DNA of 64,000 nucleotides from the NCBI RefSeq assembly GCF_003086295.3, contig NC_092053.1, positions 118,998,445 to 119,062,444 of the forward strand, written 5' to 3'. The translations under genes were made by a program, and so were the position numbers. Positions 8,500 to 20,546 of this stretch are shown here, in pieces; the first letter of the stretch is position 1; each line of letters begins with the position of its first letter. The notes under the pieces were generated by a model. That model worked only from the letters and a program-made list of their open reading frames with translations. It was not told where the DNA came from and did not search any database. Source of the DNA: Arachis hypogaea. Lineage: Eukaryota > Streptophyta > Magnoliopsida > Fabales > Fabaceae.

Positions 8500-10061
8500 T
8501 GATGAGCGGATATTTTATACGCTTTTTGGGGATAATTTCATATAGTTTAGAGTATGTTTTAGTTAGTTTTTAGTCTATTTTTGTTAGTTTTTAGGAAAAA
8601 TTCATATTTCTGGACTTTACTATGAGTTGTGTGTTTTTCTGTAATTTCAGGTATTTTTCTGGCTGAAATTGAAGGAGTTGAGCAAAAATCTGATTCAGGC
8701 TGAAAAAGGACTGCTGATGCTGTTGGATTCTGACCTCCCTGCACTCAAAGTGGATTTTCTGGAGCCACAGAACTCGAAATGGCGTGCTTCCAATTGCGTT
8801 GGAAAGTAGACATCCAGGGCTTTCCAGCAATATATAATAGTCCATATTTTGCACAAGGATAGATGACGTAAACTGGCGTTCAACGCCAGTCCTCTGCCCA
8901 ATTCTGGCATCCAGCGCCAGAAAAGGATCAAAAGCTGGAGTTGAACGCCCAAACTGGCACAAAAACTGGCGTTCAACTCCACAAATGGCCTCTGCACGTG
9001 AATTGCTTAAGTCTCAGCCCCAGCACACACCAAGTGGGCCCCAGCACACACCAAGTGGGCCCCAGAAGTGGATCTCTGCATCATCCATCATAGTTTATCC
9101 AATTTTTGTAAACCTAGGCTACTAGTTTAGTATTTAAACAACTTTTAGAGACTTATTTTGTATCTCATGACATTTCAGATCTAAACTTTGTATTCTCTGA
9201 CGGCATGAGTCTCTAAACCCCATTGTTGGGGGTGAGGAGCTCTGCTGTGTCTCGATGAATTAATGCAAGTATTTCTGTTTTCCATTCAAACACGCTTGTT
9301 CCTATCTAAGATGTTTATTCGCGCTTAACTGTGATGAAGGTGATGATCTGTGACATTCATCACCTTCCTCAAACCACGAACGTGTGATTGACAACCACCT
9401 CCGTTCTATATCCGATTGAATGAGCATCTCTTAGATTCTTTAATCAGAATCTCCGTGGTATAAGCTAGAACTGATGGCGGCATTCATGAGAATCCGGAAA
9501 GTCTAAACCTTGTCTGTGGTATTCTGAGTAGGATTCAAGGATTGAATGACTGTGACGAGCTTCAAACTCCTGAAGGCTGGGCGTTAGTGACAGACGCAAA
9601 AGGATAGTAAATTCTATTCCAACCGGATCGAGAACCAACCGGTGATTAGCCGTGCTGTGACAGAGCGCGTGAGCGTAGTTTTCACTGGAAGGATGGAAGG
9701 TAGCCATTGACAACGGTGATCCACCAACACACAGCTTGCCATAGGAGGACGTGCGTGCGTGAATCAGAAGACAGAGGAAAGCAGAGATTCAGAAGACAAA
9801 GCATCTCCAAAACTCCAACATATTCTCCATCACTGCACAACAAGTAACCTTTAATTTATGCTCTCTTGGTTATTCGTAATTCAACTGATAAACTTAATTG
9901 ACTTCCTGACTAAGATTTACAAGATAACCATAGATTGCTTCAAACCAACAATCTCCGTGGGATTCGACCCTTACTCACGTGAGGTATTACTTGGACGACC
10001 CAGTGCACTTGCTGGTTAGTGGTACGCGTTGTGAAAAGTGTGATTCACAATTCGTGCACCA
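8500..10061 (+). repeat. 3' LTR of E1
   Basis: 1562 bp, beginning TGATGAGCGG and ending GTGCACCA. The end is fixed by the 5' LTR/primer-site junction and the start by E2. A palindrome island lies at 8873-8975, just after CATCCAGGGCTTTCC. This is the right end of E1; element B resumes at 10062. Confidence 0.95.
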
Positions 10062-10770
10062 CTCTCATACTCACATCTCGACGACTTCGCCCATATTTCC
10101 AAGCCCACATCATCAAGGTTCGGACCAACCAGCCCATAAAAGGCATTCTACAGAAAATAGACTTAGCAGGAAGAATCTTACAATGGGCAATCGAGTTGTC
10201 CGAATTCGACCTCCAATATGAAGCTCGGACATCCATCAAATCACAACATCTGGCCGATTTCATTGCAGAGTTTCCAGACACCCCAAAAATCCCTACAGAA
10301 TGGAATCTCTACATAGACGGTTCCTCAAACAAAACTGGAAGTGGCGCAGGTGTGATAATTGAAAGCAACCAGGGAACCCAAATTGAACTTTCCCTCAAAT
10401 TCGGGTTCCCTGCTTCGAACAACCAAGCCGAATATGAGGCATTACTAGATGGTTTAAAGCTGGCTAAAGAGGTCGGAGCCCAAAAACTTATCATCTTTAG
10501 CGACTCACAAGTGGTCACCTCACAAATTGCAGGGAGCTACCAAGCCAAGGATCTTACCATGAAAAAGTACTTGGACAAAACCAAAGAACAACTCGGACAA
10601 CTCAAAGAGTATGAGGTCCGCCACATACCTCGGAAATAGAATGCTCAAGCTGATGCACTCTCAAAACTAGCCAGCACCAAACCAGGGGCAATAATAAAAG
10701 CCTCATTCAGGAGATACTACAGAACTCGTCAATTTCAGAAGAAGAGAAAGTCCTAGCCATAACCAGTCTG
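10062..10770 (+). pseudogene. RNase H region of B, with dual RNase H
   Basis: The open frame begins SRRLRPYFQAH, the end of the ordinary RNase H/connection, and reaches LADFIAEFP. A second RNase H then starts with LYIDGSSNKTGSGAGV and continues with NNQAEYEALLDGL and FSDSQVV. A second, archaeal-type RNase H is typical of the Tat lineage. The frame stops at TAG 10637-10639 within RHIPRK*NAQADALSKL. The reading then shifts frame near 10680. Confidence 0.85.
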
Positions 10771-12014
10771 GATCAAGGATGGATGACTCCCATAATTAAC
10801 TACCTCAAAACAGAAATACTCCCTGCAGATAAGAAGGAGGCAAAGAGGTTAAAACGGGAGGCACAGTACTACACCATCATAAACAATACTCTATACAAGA
10901 GAGGGATGTCAACACCATTGTTAAAATGTGTGCCGACTTCCAACACTAAGGAAGTTTTAGAAGAAATACACAGTGGCATCTGTGGCAACCATCTCGAAGC
11001 ACAAGCCCTCAACAAAAAGTACTCCGAGCTGGATTCTATTGGCCAACTTTACAAAAAGAAGCAATAGAATTCGTAAAGACATGTCCACCATGTCAGAAAC
11101 ATGCCAATTTTCACGTCGCCCCACCAGAGGAACTCATCAGTGTGACCTCACCTTGGCCATTTGCAAGATGGGGACTCGACCTCCTTGGACCCTTCCCCCA
11201 AGGATCAGGACAGGTCAAGTTCCTCATCGTTGGGGTAGACTATTTTACAAAGTGGATCGAGGCAGAGCCCCTAGCTAAAGCCACCGCTCAAAGAAGTAGA
11301 AAATTCCTATATAGAAACATTGTCACAAGGTTTGGGGTTCCATACTCCATCACCACAGACAATGGCACTCAGTTTACAGACACAGGCTTCAGAAAATTGG
11401 TGGCCGACTTGAAAATAAAGCACCAATTCACATCTGTAGAACACCCCCAGGCTAATGGACAAGCAGAAGCTGCCAACAAAGTCATACTGACTGGGTTAAA
11501 ATGGAGATTACAGGACACGAAGGGAGCCTAGGCTGAAGAGCTCCCACAAGTCCTATGGGCATATCGGACAACTCCACACTCTACCACATTGGAATCACCT
11601 TTTCGACTAGCTTATAGAATGGAGGCAATGATCCCAGTGGAGGTCGAAGAAGGATCGCCCAGAGTGATCCACTACAGTGAAGAGGCCAACTCCCAACTTC
11701 AAAGGGAAGAACTCGACCTACATCCAGAAATCCGAGAAAGAGCTCGGATCAAGGAAGAGGCGTTAAAACGTCGAATGACCTCAAGATACAATCAGAAGGT
11801 AGTACAGCAAAGCTTTGCCAACAACGACCTCATCTTAATTCGAAATGATATTGGAACAAGTCGATCGGGAGAGGGAAAGCTGGCAGCAAACTGGAAAGGA
11901 CCCTACCGAGTCGTAGAAGTACTCGGAAAGGGCTACTACAGGCTGACCAAACTCGAAGGGCGAGAGCTTCCAAGGTCATGGCACGCCTGCAACTTAAGAA
12001 GGTATTACAGTTAG
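10771..12014 (+). pseudogene. Integrase of B, several breaks
   Basis: The frame runs from ~10690 (ISEEEKVLAI) and shifts again near 11015 within the zinc-finger region (later part CPPCQKH). The catalytic core is intact: D near 11178 (GLDLLG), D in TTDNGTQF and E in NGQAEAAN, with 35 residues between the last two. TAG near 11529 interrupts the core end before AEELPQVLWAYRT. The tail to 12014 has GPYRVVEVLGKGYYRL, a GPY/F-type motif. Two frameshifts and two stops in 1.4 kb mean this copy cannot work. Confidence 0.85.
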
Positions 12015-12406
12015 GAGGTAATAAAGATCTTAGGATGATGTGCACTCTTTTTCCTGAAAAAGGTTTTTTAACGAGGCACCGAGCCAAGATCCATCAACTA
12101 CCTGACTTAGAGGGATAAAACGCCCACATGTATATATTTGCATATCCTTTATTTTGAATAAAGTTTTTTAGATTTTCTACAAATCCTCTTATCAAGACGC
12201 ATTAATCTGAAACGCAAAAAAATTCATCGCCCGATTACAAAGCTACAGATCGGCAGAAAGTGAAAATCAAATTCACTACTCGATCACAATAAAGACCAAC
12301 GAAGATGAAAACCAAATTCATCAAAAGGTCGACCAAACGAGGATCAAACTCAATTTCTACAAAATCGGCAAAGATGAAAAGCGGCAAAAACAGAATAATG
12401 CAAGAA
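12015..12406 (+). other. 3' untranslated start of B
   Basis: AT-rich, without a supported ORF. It contains degenerate words of the type GATCAAA and GAAGTCGGAC that become the repeat downstream. Confidence 0.55.
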
Positions 12407-12970
12407 GTTATCAAAAGTGATCCATAGGAAAGGACCTGACGAGGTCCTAATGAAAATGGGTTGCTAAAAATAACTTAAAGACGGACCGACGTAAAGAAGT
12501 CGGACCAGTCGACCACAATAACCAAAGTTATAAAAAGTAATCACTAGAAAGAGGCCTGGCCAGCCCTAAAAAACAGGATTACTAGAAATAACTTAGAAGG
12601 GACCGACATGATGAAGTCGGCCCAACAAAATCACAGTTATAAAAGTAATCCATAAAAGAAACCTGAAAAGGGTCCAAATGAAATGGATTACTAGAAATAA
12701 CTTAGAAGGGACCAACATGATGAAGTCGGCCCAACAAAATCAAAAAGTTATAAAAAGTAATTCCTAAAAAGAGATCTGACAAAGGTCCAAATAAAATGGA
12801 TTACTAAAAATAACTTAGAAGGGATTGGCATGAGGAAGTCAGCCCAAACAAACCTACGAAGTTATAAAAAGTAATCCATAAAAAAGACCTAAATAAAATG
12901 GATTAGTAGAAATAACTTTAGACAAACCGAGATGAAGAAGTCGGACCAAAACTACAGAAGTATAAGAAGT
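12407..12970 (+). repeat. Tandem repeat in the 3' region of B, about five copies of 107-120 bp
   Basis: Copies begin with GTTAT(C/A)AAAA at 12407, 12527, 12636, 12747 and 12861. Each contains GGATTACTA(G/A)AAATAACTT and a GAAGTCGG(C/A)CCA block. Divergence between copies is moderate. Tandem repeats in the 3' region are known from Tat/Ogre elements. Confidence 0.85.
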
Positions 12971-13397
12971 AAACCTCAAAGGATTACTAAAATTAATTCA
13001 AAGACATCGATCGACAGAAGATATGCGCCACAAGGGACTCCAAATTGGACCCAGAAAGTCTACAAGTATTAAAGTACAAAGGCAACCAAAGGAGGTCGGA
13101 AAACAAGATTCCAACACCCTAAAGAATGCTAAAGCAAGCAATCGACAAGCATATCGCAAAAAACAAGATTACTATGATAAACAGACTGAAGAGGCCACTT
13201 GAAGCCGACCCCAAGAGCTCGAGAAACTACTTTGTTTTTTCAAAATAAGGTTGCTAAAGGAAAAGCAACTAAAGTATCCAAAGTCGGACAAACCACCAAT
13301 TACAGAAATAAAAGTTTAAAAAGGCCACAGACCGGGCTGTTTATAATATGTCAAAGAAAAATTATAAATGATCCAAAGACTTCCCAGTAGCAACATC
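12971..13397 (+). other. Non-coding spacer of B
   Basis: AT-rich with scattered GTCGGA words and decayed repeat units. A 63-codon ORF at 13199-13390 has no recognisable feature and I do not support it. Confidence 0.5.
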
Positions 13398-15320
13398 TCA
13401 AGGAGAAGGAGGACGAGTCTGAAGCAGTACCGCATCTACCGTCCCATCATCTCGGTTCAGGATCTGGATGTCAGGATCGGACTCGGGCTGACCGACTTCA
13501 GCTGCTGGAGTTGAGGAAGGCGGGACAACAGAGGCTTTGGCAGATGGTACAGGAGGAGGGTCGACCTCATCATCATCATCATCAGGGTCATCAGGGACAA
13601 TCTTACCATCTCTTACAATGTTGTCCAGGCTAAAAAGGGTTAAGTCAAGCTCGGGCGCAAGAACTCGAACCTGATCCTTCAAATTCTCGTAAGCAGCATT
13701 CACACTGCCGACGAGATGACCCTGGAGTTCGGCATAATCAGCCCGAGCTGATTCTAAACTCTCCCTAAGGTCCATCACCTCCCTATAAGTAAAGACATAG
13801 CTCTCCTTATGCTTCAGCTCCATATCCTCAGCCAACTTTGCAGAAGCCACAACAGCAATAGCCCGAGTCTTCTCACCCCTCAACTCCTTTTCCAGCTTCT
13901 CCACCTTCACCTCAAGCTCCTCCTTCAAACCCTTAATCCGGTCGAACTCTGATTTGGCCTCTTCCATAAAAGCTTTGGTTGCATGAATTGGAAGATCTTG
14001 AGCAGTCCGATATAAAGCTGCTCCCATATGAGCCATATTAATACTACTCCGAGTGATGAAATCCAAATGGCGAAGAAGGGAGACATCGTCAGTAGGAATA
14101 ACACCGTAAGGAGCAATCTGTTGATCAACAAAACCAACAGCATCGAAGTCGGGAGCATCCAAATTAAAAGGTTCCACAGTCCTTTGTCTTTTGGGAAAAG
14201 GGCTGGCAGAGGGAGAAGAGGTAGCAGTAGAAGTCTGGAGGGGATCAACTAAACGGACCTGAGGCGTAGGAATCATCTTCCTCGGCCCAGCAGTATTCAA
14301 AACAGGCTTCTTGGGAGGAACCTGGGAAGATCCTTCCCCAGCAACTTTAACCGAGATGTGCTGTGCTGCTGTAGCTTTTCTCGCCTTCTTAAAGGCCTTC
14401 ATAGATTCGTTATTTTTTATCATCTCTGAAAATACACAAGAAACCAAGTTATAAACTGGAAGGAAAAGGAAGGAGCTCAACAAAATAAACAAGTACGACA
14501 AATATAAAGGAAGTCGACCCCTACCCAGTTCAGCTCGGAGAAGCAAAGGATTTCCTAAAAATTTATTAGTATCAAGATGGGGAGGCTGCCCCCAGTTCTC
14601 CTCCAACATAGTTACAAAAGCTTGCTCAATTTTATCCAACATCTCCCAAGTGTACCTAGATACCACTACATTCCTTTGTCATTCTAAAGGAAAGATGGGC
14701 TCGCCATTCTCATCCAAAAAGAAAGGTCGAGCTCCTTCAACAGCTCGGACCTTAAAAAAGTAATTCTTAAAATCCCTAAAAGACTCATCATACATAGAAA
14801 AAATTTTGTGTCCTTGGGCAGACCTGAAAGAAATCCAAGAAGCTTTCTTTTTGGTAGTCCCAGGTTTGGTCAACACAAAGAGATAAAAGAAGAGAGTTTG
14901 AGAAGGTTTTACATCAAATTCTTGACAAAGCAACTGAAAGATCTTGATAAAGCCCCACGAGTTTGGATGAAGCTGGGATGGAGCTACGTTACACGACCAC
15001 AACAGGTCGGTCTCAAAGGGGGTGAAAGGAAGGGTGATGTTCATTTGGCTAAAAAAAAAGTCGTACACATAAAAGAAGGGGCACTCTCCCTGGGTCAGAA
15101 CAAGGAAGCAAACCCTTTCATCAGAATCAGGTGCTACCAGTTCATAGTTGTTCTCCTGATCTCTACTACTACAGATTTGATGATGTTTTCTAAGCTCCGC
15201 ACAGAATTCAGAATTAACTACAGAAACACACATCAGGACAAGGGAGTCCAGCCAGTCGGACATACCCTCAGGAACCTTGGAAGACGTCTCGACAATATTT
15301 TTGCGAGAAGACATGGTCAA
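13398..15320 (-). pseudogene. Antisense gene in the 3' region of B (putative gypsy-type transposon domain)
   Basis: Two collinear frames on the strand opposite to pol. The upstream part (15320-14679, 213 residues) includes APSQLHPNSWGFIKIFQLLC and ASWISFRSAQ, characteristic of the Pfam family 'putative gypsy type transposon' (PF04195). A TGA at 14679 separates it from 14666-13398, which continues the homology (YTWEMLDKIEQ), then a basic region (FKKARKATAAQ), a long coiled coil (~residues 225-330) and an acidic tail with DDDDD. A 99-bp segment at 14524-14426 begins GTAGGG, is pyrimidine-rich, ends TTTTCAG and encodes an odd hydrophobic stretch: it looks like an intron. Antisense genes at this place are known in Tat/Grande elements. 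Function is unknown. Confidence 0.72.
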
Positions 15321-16384
15321 CTAGTCCTATAGCCAGAAAAAGAAGATGGATTACTCACCAAAACAGCTCGGGCAAAAAGAAATCAGCTCGGACAAAACAT
15401 GACTCAAGCATACAAACAATAAAAGGAAAACCCCAGGACATACACCAAGGTCCAGGGGCATCCTTTGGAGGCAAGGACAGAGTAAGGACTCAGAAAAAAG
15501 TCTACAAGGCTACATCCCAATAAAACTCTCAGCAAAGAAAAATAATCCCCTTCCAAACAAGCAACGACACGAGAAGAAAATCAAAGCAAGCCATCAGAAA
15601 ATCCCTATCTCCTACAAATTTATCAACAAAGAAAACTACCAACATGGCGAAAGTCATCAAAGGAGCAATCTTTTTTAGAAACAAGCATATTCATAAGCCT
15701 CAGTAACGACATGCAGTTCATATCAAAGGACACAAACTGGAAACAATAAACGGCACGCAAAAACCCTAAATGCAGAAGGATCATTCAAAATCAAAGACAC
15801 TCCCAAAGCACACATTATAGTAATAGGCAGATGCACGACAAACACAGAAAAGATTCAAGCTTTTTAACACGAAACCAAGCAAGATCAAAACTTTTCAAAA
15901 ATGTGGGAAGAAAGAAGAAGAAAAGAGGACCAACCTGTAAAAGTAAGAAAGGCGATGAAGACGGACGGCGAGCCCACACCAACAACCACTCCAAGGAAGG
16001 CACGAAGACGTGAAAACTTGGGGGCCAGAGAACGAAGAGAAAAATAAAACAGAAAGGGGGAAGTTACAACGAGCAAAGAGAAAGAAGAAACAGAAAGGAG
16101 AAAGTTTTGGTGAAATTCAAAATGAAATGAAAAAGCGGGAGGAAAAGGAAACAGAACATTAAAAGAATTAATGGGGCATTAAAAGCCATCACACGTTCCC
16201 AAGGTAAAGAACGCGCGTTTCCAAAAAAATTAAAGAAGAAGAAAGAAAAACGTTCTGCATTCAAAAAGGAAACTCTACAAGAAAGAAATCGACGATGCTC
16301 GAGCTCGGCTTCTCCAGAGAAAGATTGAAGTCCTAAAACTAAGGACTCGACTTCAAAAGGAAGACCACACTCGAGCAGGGGTAC
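15321..16384 (+). other. Non-coding 3' region of B, upstream side of the antisense gene
   Basis: AT-rich, ending in a region with AGCTCGG words and CACTCGAGCAGGGGTAC before the LTR, where the polypurine tract should be. It would hold the promoter of the antisense gene, but I see no convincing TATA box. Confidence 0.5.
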
Positions 16385-16915
16385 TGTTCATACCCTGGGT
16401 CGAGATGTCCGACCCGGGATGATCAAACGACAAGCCAACCAACCTCTTCAGGTCAGGAACATCCGACCTCTTCTCCAAGAGCTCGGCCAAATCACTACAG
16501 AGGCCCAAGAAGGCCCAAACAGAGGAACATGACCCAAATCTAAAGGCAACCCAAGCCTATAGAGGTAAGGGTAGTTCCCTTGAAGATAAGATGACTTCAC
16601 TCAAAAAGATAAGATAAGATAAGATAAGATAACTATCTTATCTCCAAAGAAGTCGCTCCTCACCATTATAAATACAATGGCGTACCCAGGTATAACTCAT
16701 ACTCTGATTCTACTAAAAACCTGCTTAATACCCTTGCTAACTTAAGCATCGGAGTCCCTTGCATGTACCACCACCCTCCGGTGGAAAAGGATCAGCATCA
16801 CCACCAGTCCAACAAATTGGACGCGATAGCTCCAGCTACCACTTACAAGCCAGACACGTCAGCACAGAAGATCTCGTCCGAGATCGACCTATAGTTTCAG
16901 GTAACCCTCGGAACA
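16385..16915 (+). repeat. 3' LTR of B
   Basis: 531 bp from TGTTCATACCC to CTCGGAACA, in the usual style of Tat LTRs. It contains a GATAA tandem run (~16607-16632) that can pair with a following TATCTTATC, and a TATAAATA box at 16667-16674. The exact 3' end could be two bases later, because the 5' LTR is not in the window. Confidence 0.75.
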
Positions 16916-19666
16916 CAACTTATCAACAATCTTAGTAATATCCACAATCAATCAGACTCAATATCTTATTTCAAAAATTATTCTTGGCCCATTTACTTTC
17001 AAATAACAAACGTGTTCAGTTCACATCTTGCCAAGAATCACTTTTCTCAAATCAACTTTCTTTTCAAAAGAGAGCTACTTTTCGCAACATCTTTCCAAAA
17101 CTTCCAAACAACTTTAAAATCATGACAAATTCAAAATCTCTTCCGAAAGACTCAAAATCATTCATTCTAAATCAGAACTTGGTCATAAAATTTCTCGGCA
17201 AAGTTTCAAGACTTTAGGAGAGAATAACCTAACTCATTTCTTTAATTTCATTAAAAACCTCTAAAAACTTAGCTTCTTGGTTTGAATAAATAAAATAGAA
17301 TTTAAACCAAAACTAAGTCACGTATCCAAATATTTCGAATTAATTTCAAAACCAACTTACTTAAACTAAAACCAAATCATTTAAACTGAAATCCAACTTC
17401 AATTTCATTCTAAAATCAGTAGTGTTTCCAAAGGGCTCAGAAATTGTTTTAGTTTTGCTAAATCAAAATTTCAAAGAATACTTTAAACTTTTACTAAAAC
17501 GTCGTCAAGTGAAATTAGTTAATCGAAATTCAATTTTTCTTAAAATCCACTAAAACTTCTCCAGATCTGTTTACTTAAATCAAATTCCAAAACATAAGAA
17601 TTTTCATCTTTGAATCGACTTTAAAAAATAATTCTTTTCTCAAATAAATCACATCCAAAATATAATAATTTTCTTAATAAAATAAGTTCAAACATAATTC
17701 ATTTATCAATAATTTAATTCAAAGCATAATTCATTATTTTCAAAATAATGCTTCAAATAAAGTCTCAGATTTTTATAAAAATTTCGGCAGCACCTCCCCT
17801 AAAACATGGACTTTGCCACCCTTTTCGAGTCCCAACCAAACCAATCCTCAATCCTTTCCTACGAGTTCAAGACCAAATCAGTTTTCAATAAAACAAAATT
17901 CAGACTTTCAGACTATCAAAATCATTTCAAATCAACCAATCCAAAAATCTCCAATTTAACAAAATCAGTCAATAGTAAAATCAAACAGACAACTATATTC
18001 ATCCAAGACAAACCAGACAATTCATAAGACTTACATAATCACCAGAAAAGCATTTTGTTCATCATATCAATTTATAACAATTCCAATTTAAAATAAATTA
18101 GATTTTATTAAAAGCCCCTACCTCGACTCGTCGAAACTATAACCCAAACGTGTCAACGGAACCTTTTCTCTCAACCTGAAACCAACGGCAACCACAATCT
18201 CAGTCCCTAACCACTCTCGCGGCAACCACAGTAACTTAAAAGTGACATGCAATGCTCAGAACATGACCCTACGTTACCAAAACCTCAGAGTTTATAACCA
18301 ACCATAACAGAATACTAACGTAGGGGTTTTCAAAACATTAACACTTACTGTAATAAGAAAATGAAATAGCAGCAGTCACTGAACCGGTTTAGCGGTAGCC
18401 CTGACAGCCACCTCGAGCAGCAGCGGTGACCAAAACTACGGTGACGGTGACTGTAACAAACATGCAGTGATAATAAAGCTCCCGGAAACTCAAAGTAAAA
18501 GAAAACCAACTTAAAACCCTTACCGGCAGTGGATCTCAGTGGCGGCAGCGGCGTTCTCTGGCAGTAGAGGCTCGGCCAGAAGCTTCGGCAGCGGCGGATC
18601 TGGTGGCAGTTCGGACAAAGACGGCGCCGGCGACACGAAAGGCGATTGGGCATGGCGGCTGCCCTGGTCGCGGCCCTCCCTTCCAGGTTCTCTCCCTCAC
18701 TTGCGAATCCTCTCTCTCTTCCCGTGCCTCTGCTTGATGGTGACAGACTCAGAGGTGGCGGCGACGACACGCACAATAGCAGTTTGCAATGATGACAATG
18801 GCGGCGCTGGCTTAGCAGCAAGGATGGCGGCAACAACTGGGACCCACAGAGACGACGATAGACGTGGGGGCAGGGGCGTCTTCTCCTTCCTCGTGCACGT
18901 TCTCTGCTCGCTGACGATGGCAAGGGGACCCAACAGCGGGGACGGTGCGACAACTCCTCCCCCTCCACTGGCGCCCTCTCCCCTCTCGAATCTCCCTCTT
19001 CCCCCTTTCCCAAATTCCCTTTCTTTCTTCTTTCTTTTCCTTTTGCAGCAGCTGCTGCTGGGTGTTGTGTGTGTATGTTAGTGCTGAGTTTAGGTGGCTA
19101 GGGTTTCACTTAGGAAAAGGAAAAATGTGTGTTAATTAGGGTTAGGGTTTCAATTTGGAGATTTTTGGGTTTGCTTTGAAATCTAATTAAATCCTTAAAA
19201 TTACTTTAAAACATTATTTGTTTTATCAAAATACTAATTGGTTTTCAATCAAATACTCTAACTGAAAATATAAGATAATATAATTAATTTCCTTTATTCC
19301 TAAAACTTAAAGTATTGAATTATAAAAATATAAAGTATTTAATTTAAATCATATATAATTCTTATTATTTGTCAACTACTAACTTTAAAATTTTAAATTA
19401 AAAAATAACTCAATAATTATAAAATTAGATGAAATCCTAATTTAAATAGCTAAACCTCATTATTTTTGGATTTCTAACTCTTTAAATTGTAAATAGAAAA
19501 ATAATCCATAATTATAGAGTTTCGATATTAATTTATTTCAAATCCAATTAATCAAAACTGCCTTTAATTATCTTCAATAAAATAATTTCTGAAATTAAAA
19601 CTGTAAATAAATACATAATTTGAATATAGTTCATAATAACACTTTTCAAAAGTCCTGGGTCTTACA
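16916..19666 (-). repeat. Probable LTR fragment X of another gypsy element
   Basis: Read on the - strand, it begins TGTAAGACCCAGGACTTTTG at 19666, a start common to long plant gypsy LTRs, and breaks off where B ends. It is AT-rich except for a GC-rich block at ~18380-19010. ORFs there on both strands (222 and 180 codons) are Ser/Arg/Pro-biased, without domains, and I do not call them genes. Its other end and target duplication are not visible, so LTR identity is a judgement from the start sequence and composition. Confidence 0.5.
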
Positions 19667-19919
19667 ATGCATTTTACTACTTCTTTTTCTTTTGAATTTT
19701 TCTTTAAGCTCAGTGAGCGATACATGAGATATCTTTTCAGACAAGCATAAAATATCAAAATAAATAACTAAACTAGAAAGCAATAAAATACTACTGATGA
19801 TCATGCAAAGACTCAAACAGATAACAGGGAATAAGATAAAGCACTGAAAAACAGAAAACAAATAAGGCAAAAGATAATAAAACTCAACCATCTCAGTCAT
19901 GGTGGTTGTTGCTCCCTCC

Positions 19920-19967
19920 TCAGGCTGTGCTCTTCCATGAAGATGATTCACCTCCCTTTGGTGCCAT
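19920..19967 (-). CDS. 15-residue remnant of the second Athila ORF in NA-1
   Basis: It encodes MAPKGGESSSWKSTA and a stop. The MAPKG start matches the start of the second ORF of E2. A hairpin/AAGTTTGGTGT motif lies ~55 bases upstream at 20001-20036. NA-2 has the same short frame (24 residues) ending in the same KSTA. Expression is unknown. Confidence 0.45.
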   Translation of the reverse strand: MAPKGGESSSWKSTA

Positions 19968-20000
19968 TGATGATAATATAAACCGAGAGCTCGCTCTGCA

Positions 20001-20036
20001 ACACCAAACTTAAAAACTTTGCTTGTCCCCAAGAAA
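20001..20036 (-). other. Internal hairpin plus TAAGTTTGGTGT, NA-1 (degenerate)
   Basis: On the - strand, TTTTCTTG-GGGA-CAAGCAAAG pairs imperfectly and is followed by TTTTTAAGTTTGGTGT. It sits upstream of the MAPKG start, as in E2. Confidence 0.5.
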
Positions 20037-20488
20037 AGAAAATTGAAAATGGAGAGGGACATGAAGAGAATACAGATGAGTAAAAATAATGCAAAAGAAG
20101 ATAAGAGTGATAGAAGGGGAAGAAGAATTTAAATTTAAAACCTTTTTTTTTTTCGAAAAAGGAACGACCTCCTGGCGCGCCCCAAGGGGGGTGGCAAAAA
20201 CTTATGAAAACGCCCATGTTGAGCATTAAACGTCCAAGTCAATGCACCCTTCCTGGCATTTAACGCCATCTCTTCTACCCCGTTTCTGGCACTAAACGCC
20301 CTCCCTGGAGTTTAGCACCTAAGTCTAGTCTTCTCCAGGGCATTCTGTTCTTCACTCTGAGTCCTTCTGTCCCTGTTCAAAGCACTGTGCATGATCACAA
20401 ACTAGATTAAACCTAGGAAAACTATGGAAATCAATAAAAAATAAAATCAAACTAAAATAAAACTGAAATAAACTTAAGGATACTTATG

Positions 20489-20506
20489 GTTGGGTTGCCT
20501 CCCAAC
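20489..20506 (-). other. Post-pol hairpin (GGGAGGCAACCC type), NA-1
   Basis: GTTGGG-AGGCAA-CCCAAC on the - strand, a perfect 6-bp stem, just after the gag-pro/integrase-tail frame. Confidence 0.7.
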
Positions 20507-20546
20507 AAGCGCTTCTTTACCGTCACTAGCTTAACGGTCAACTCCT

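Larger units (their letters stand above)
1..10061 (+). mobile_element. Athila-type Ty3/gypsy LTR retrotransposon, copy E1 (5' end outside window)
   Basis: Order on the + strand: partial 5' LTR, tRNA-Asp primer site, long leader, gag-protease, RT-RNase H-integrase, 3' non-coding region, polypurine tract, 3' LTR. The last 393 bp of the 3' LTR align without gaps to bases 1-393 and differ at four sites by my count, so the insertion is young. It sits inside the Tat-type element B, whose sequence resumes at 10062 in mid-coding region. The first five bases after it (ctctc) should be the target duplication, but the other side is outside the window. E1 and E2 are the same family. E1 is defective: one frameshift, an in-frame stop and no second ORF. 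Confidence 0.95.
10062..16915 (+). mobile_element. Tat-type Ty3/gypsy element B, 3' half
   Basis: The sequence starts in mid-frame where E1 interrupts it. It holds a tandem RNase H arrangement, an integrase, a long 3' region with tandem repeats and an antisense gene, and a 531-bp 3' LTR. This layout is that of the Tat/Ogre/Grande lineage. The 5' LTR, gag and RT lie left of E1, outside the window. The coding part is badly decayed, so B is older than E1. Confidence 0.88.

Noticed and set aside
14028..14252. + strand ORFs over the antisense gene (also 14808-15332)
   Set aside because: They lie opposite a frame with recognisable domains and show no features of their own.
18345..19081. ORFs of 222 (-) and 180 (+) codons in the GC-rich block
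   Set aside because: Both are open on opposite strands because of composition; Arg/Ser/Pro-rich, no domain, no consistent start signals.
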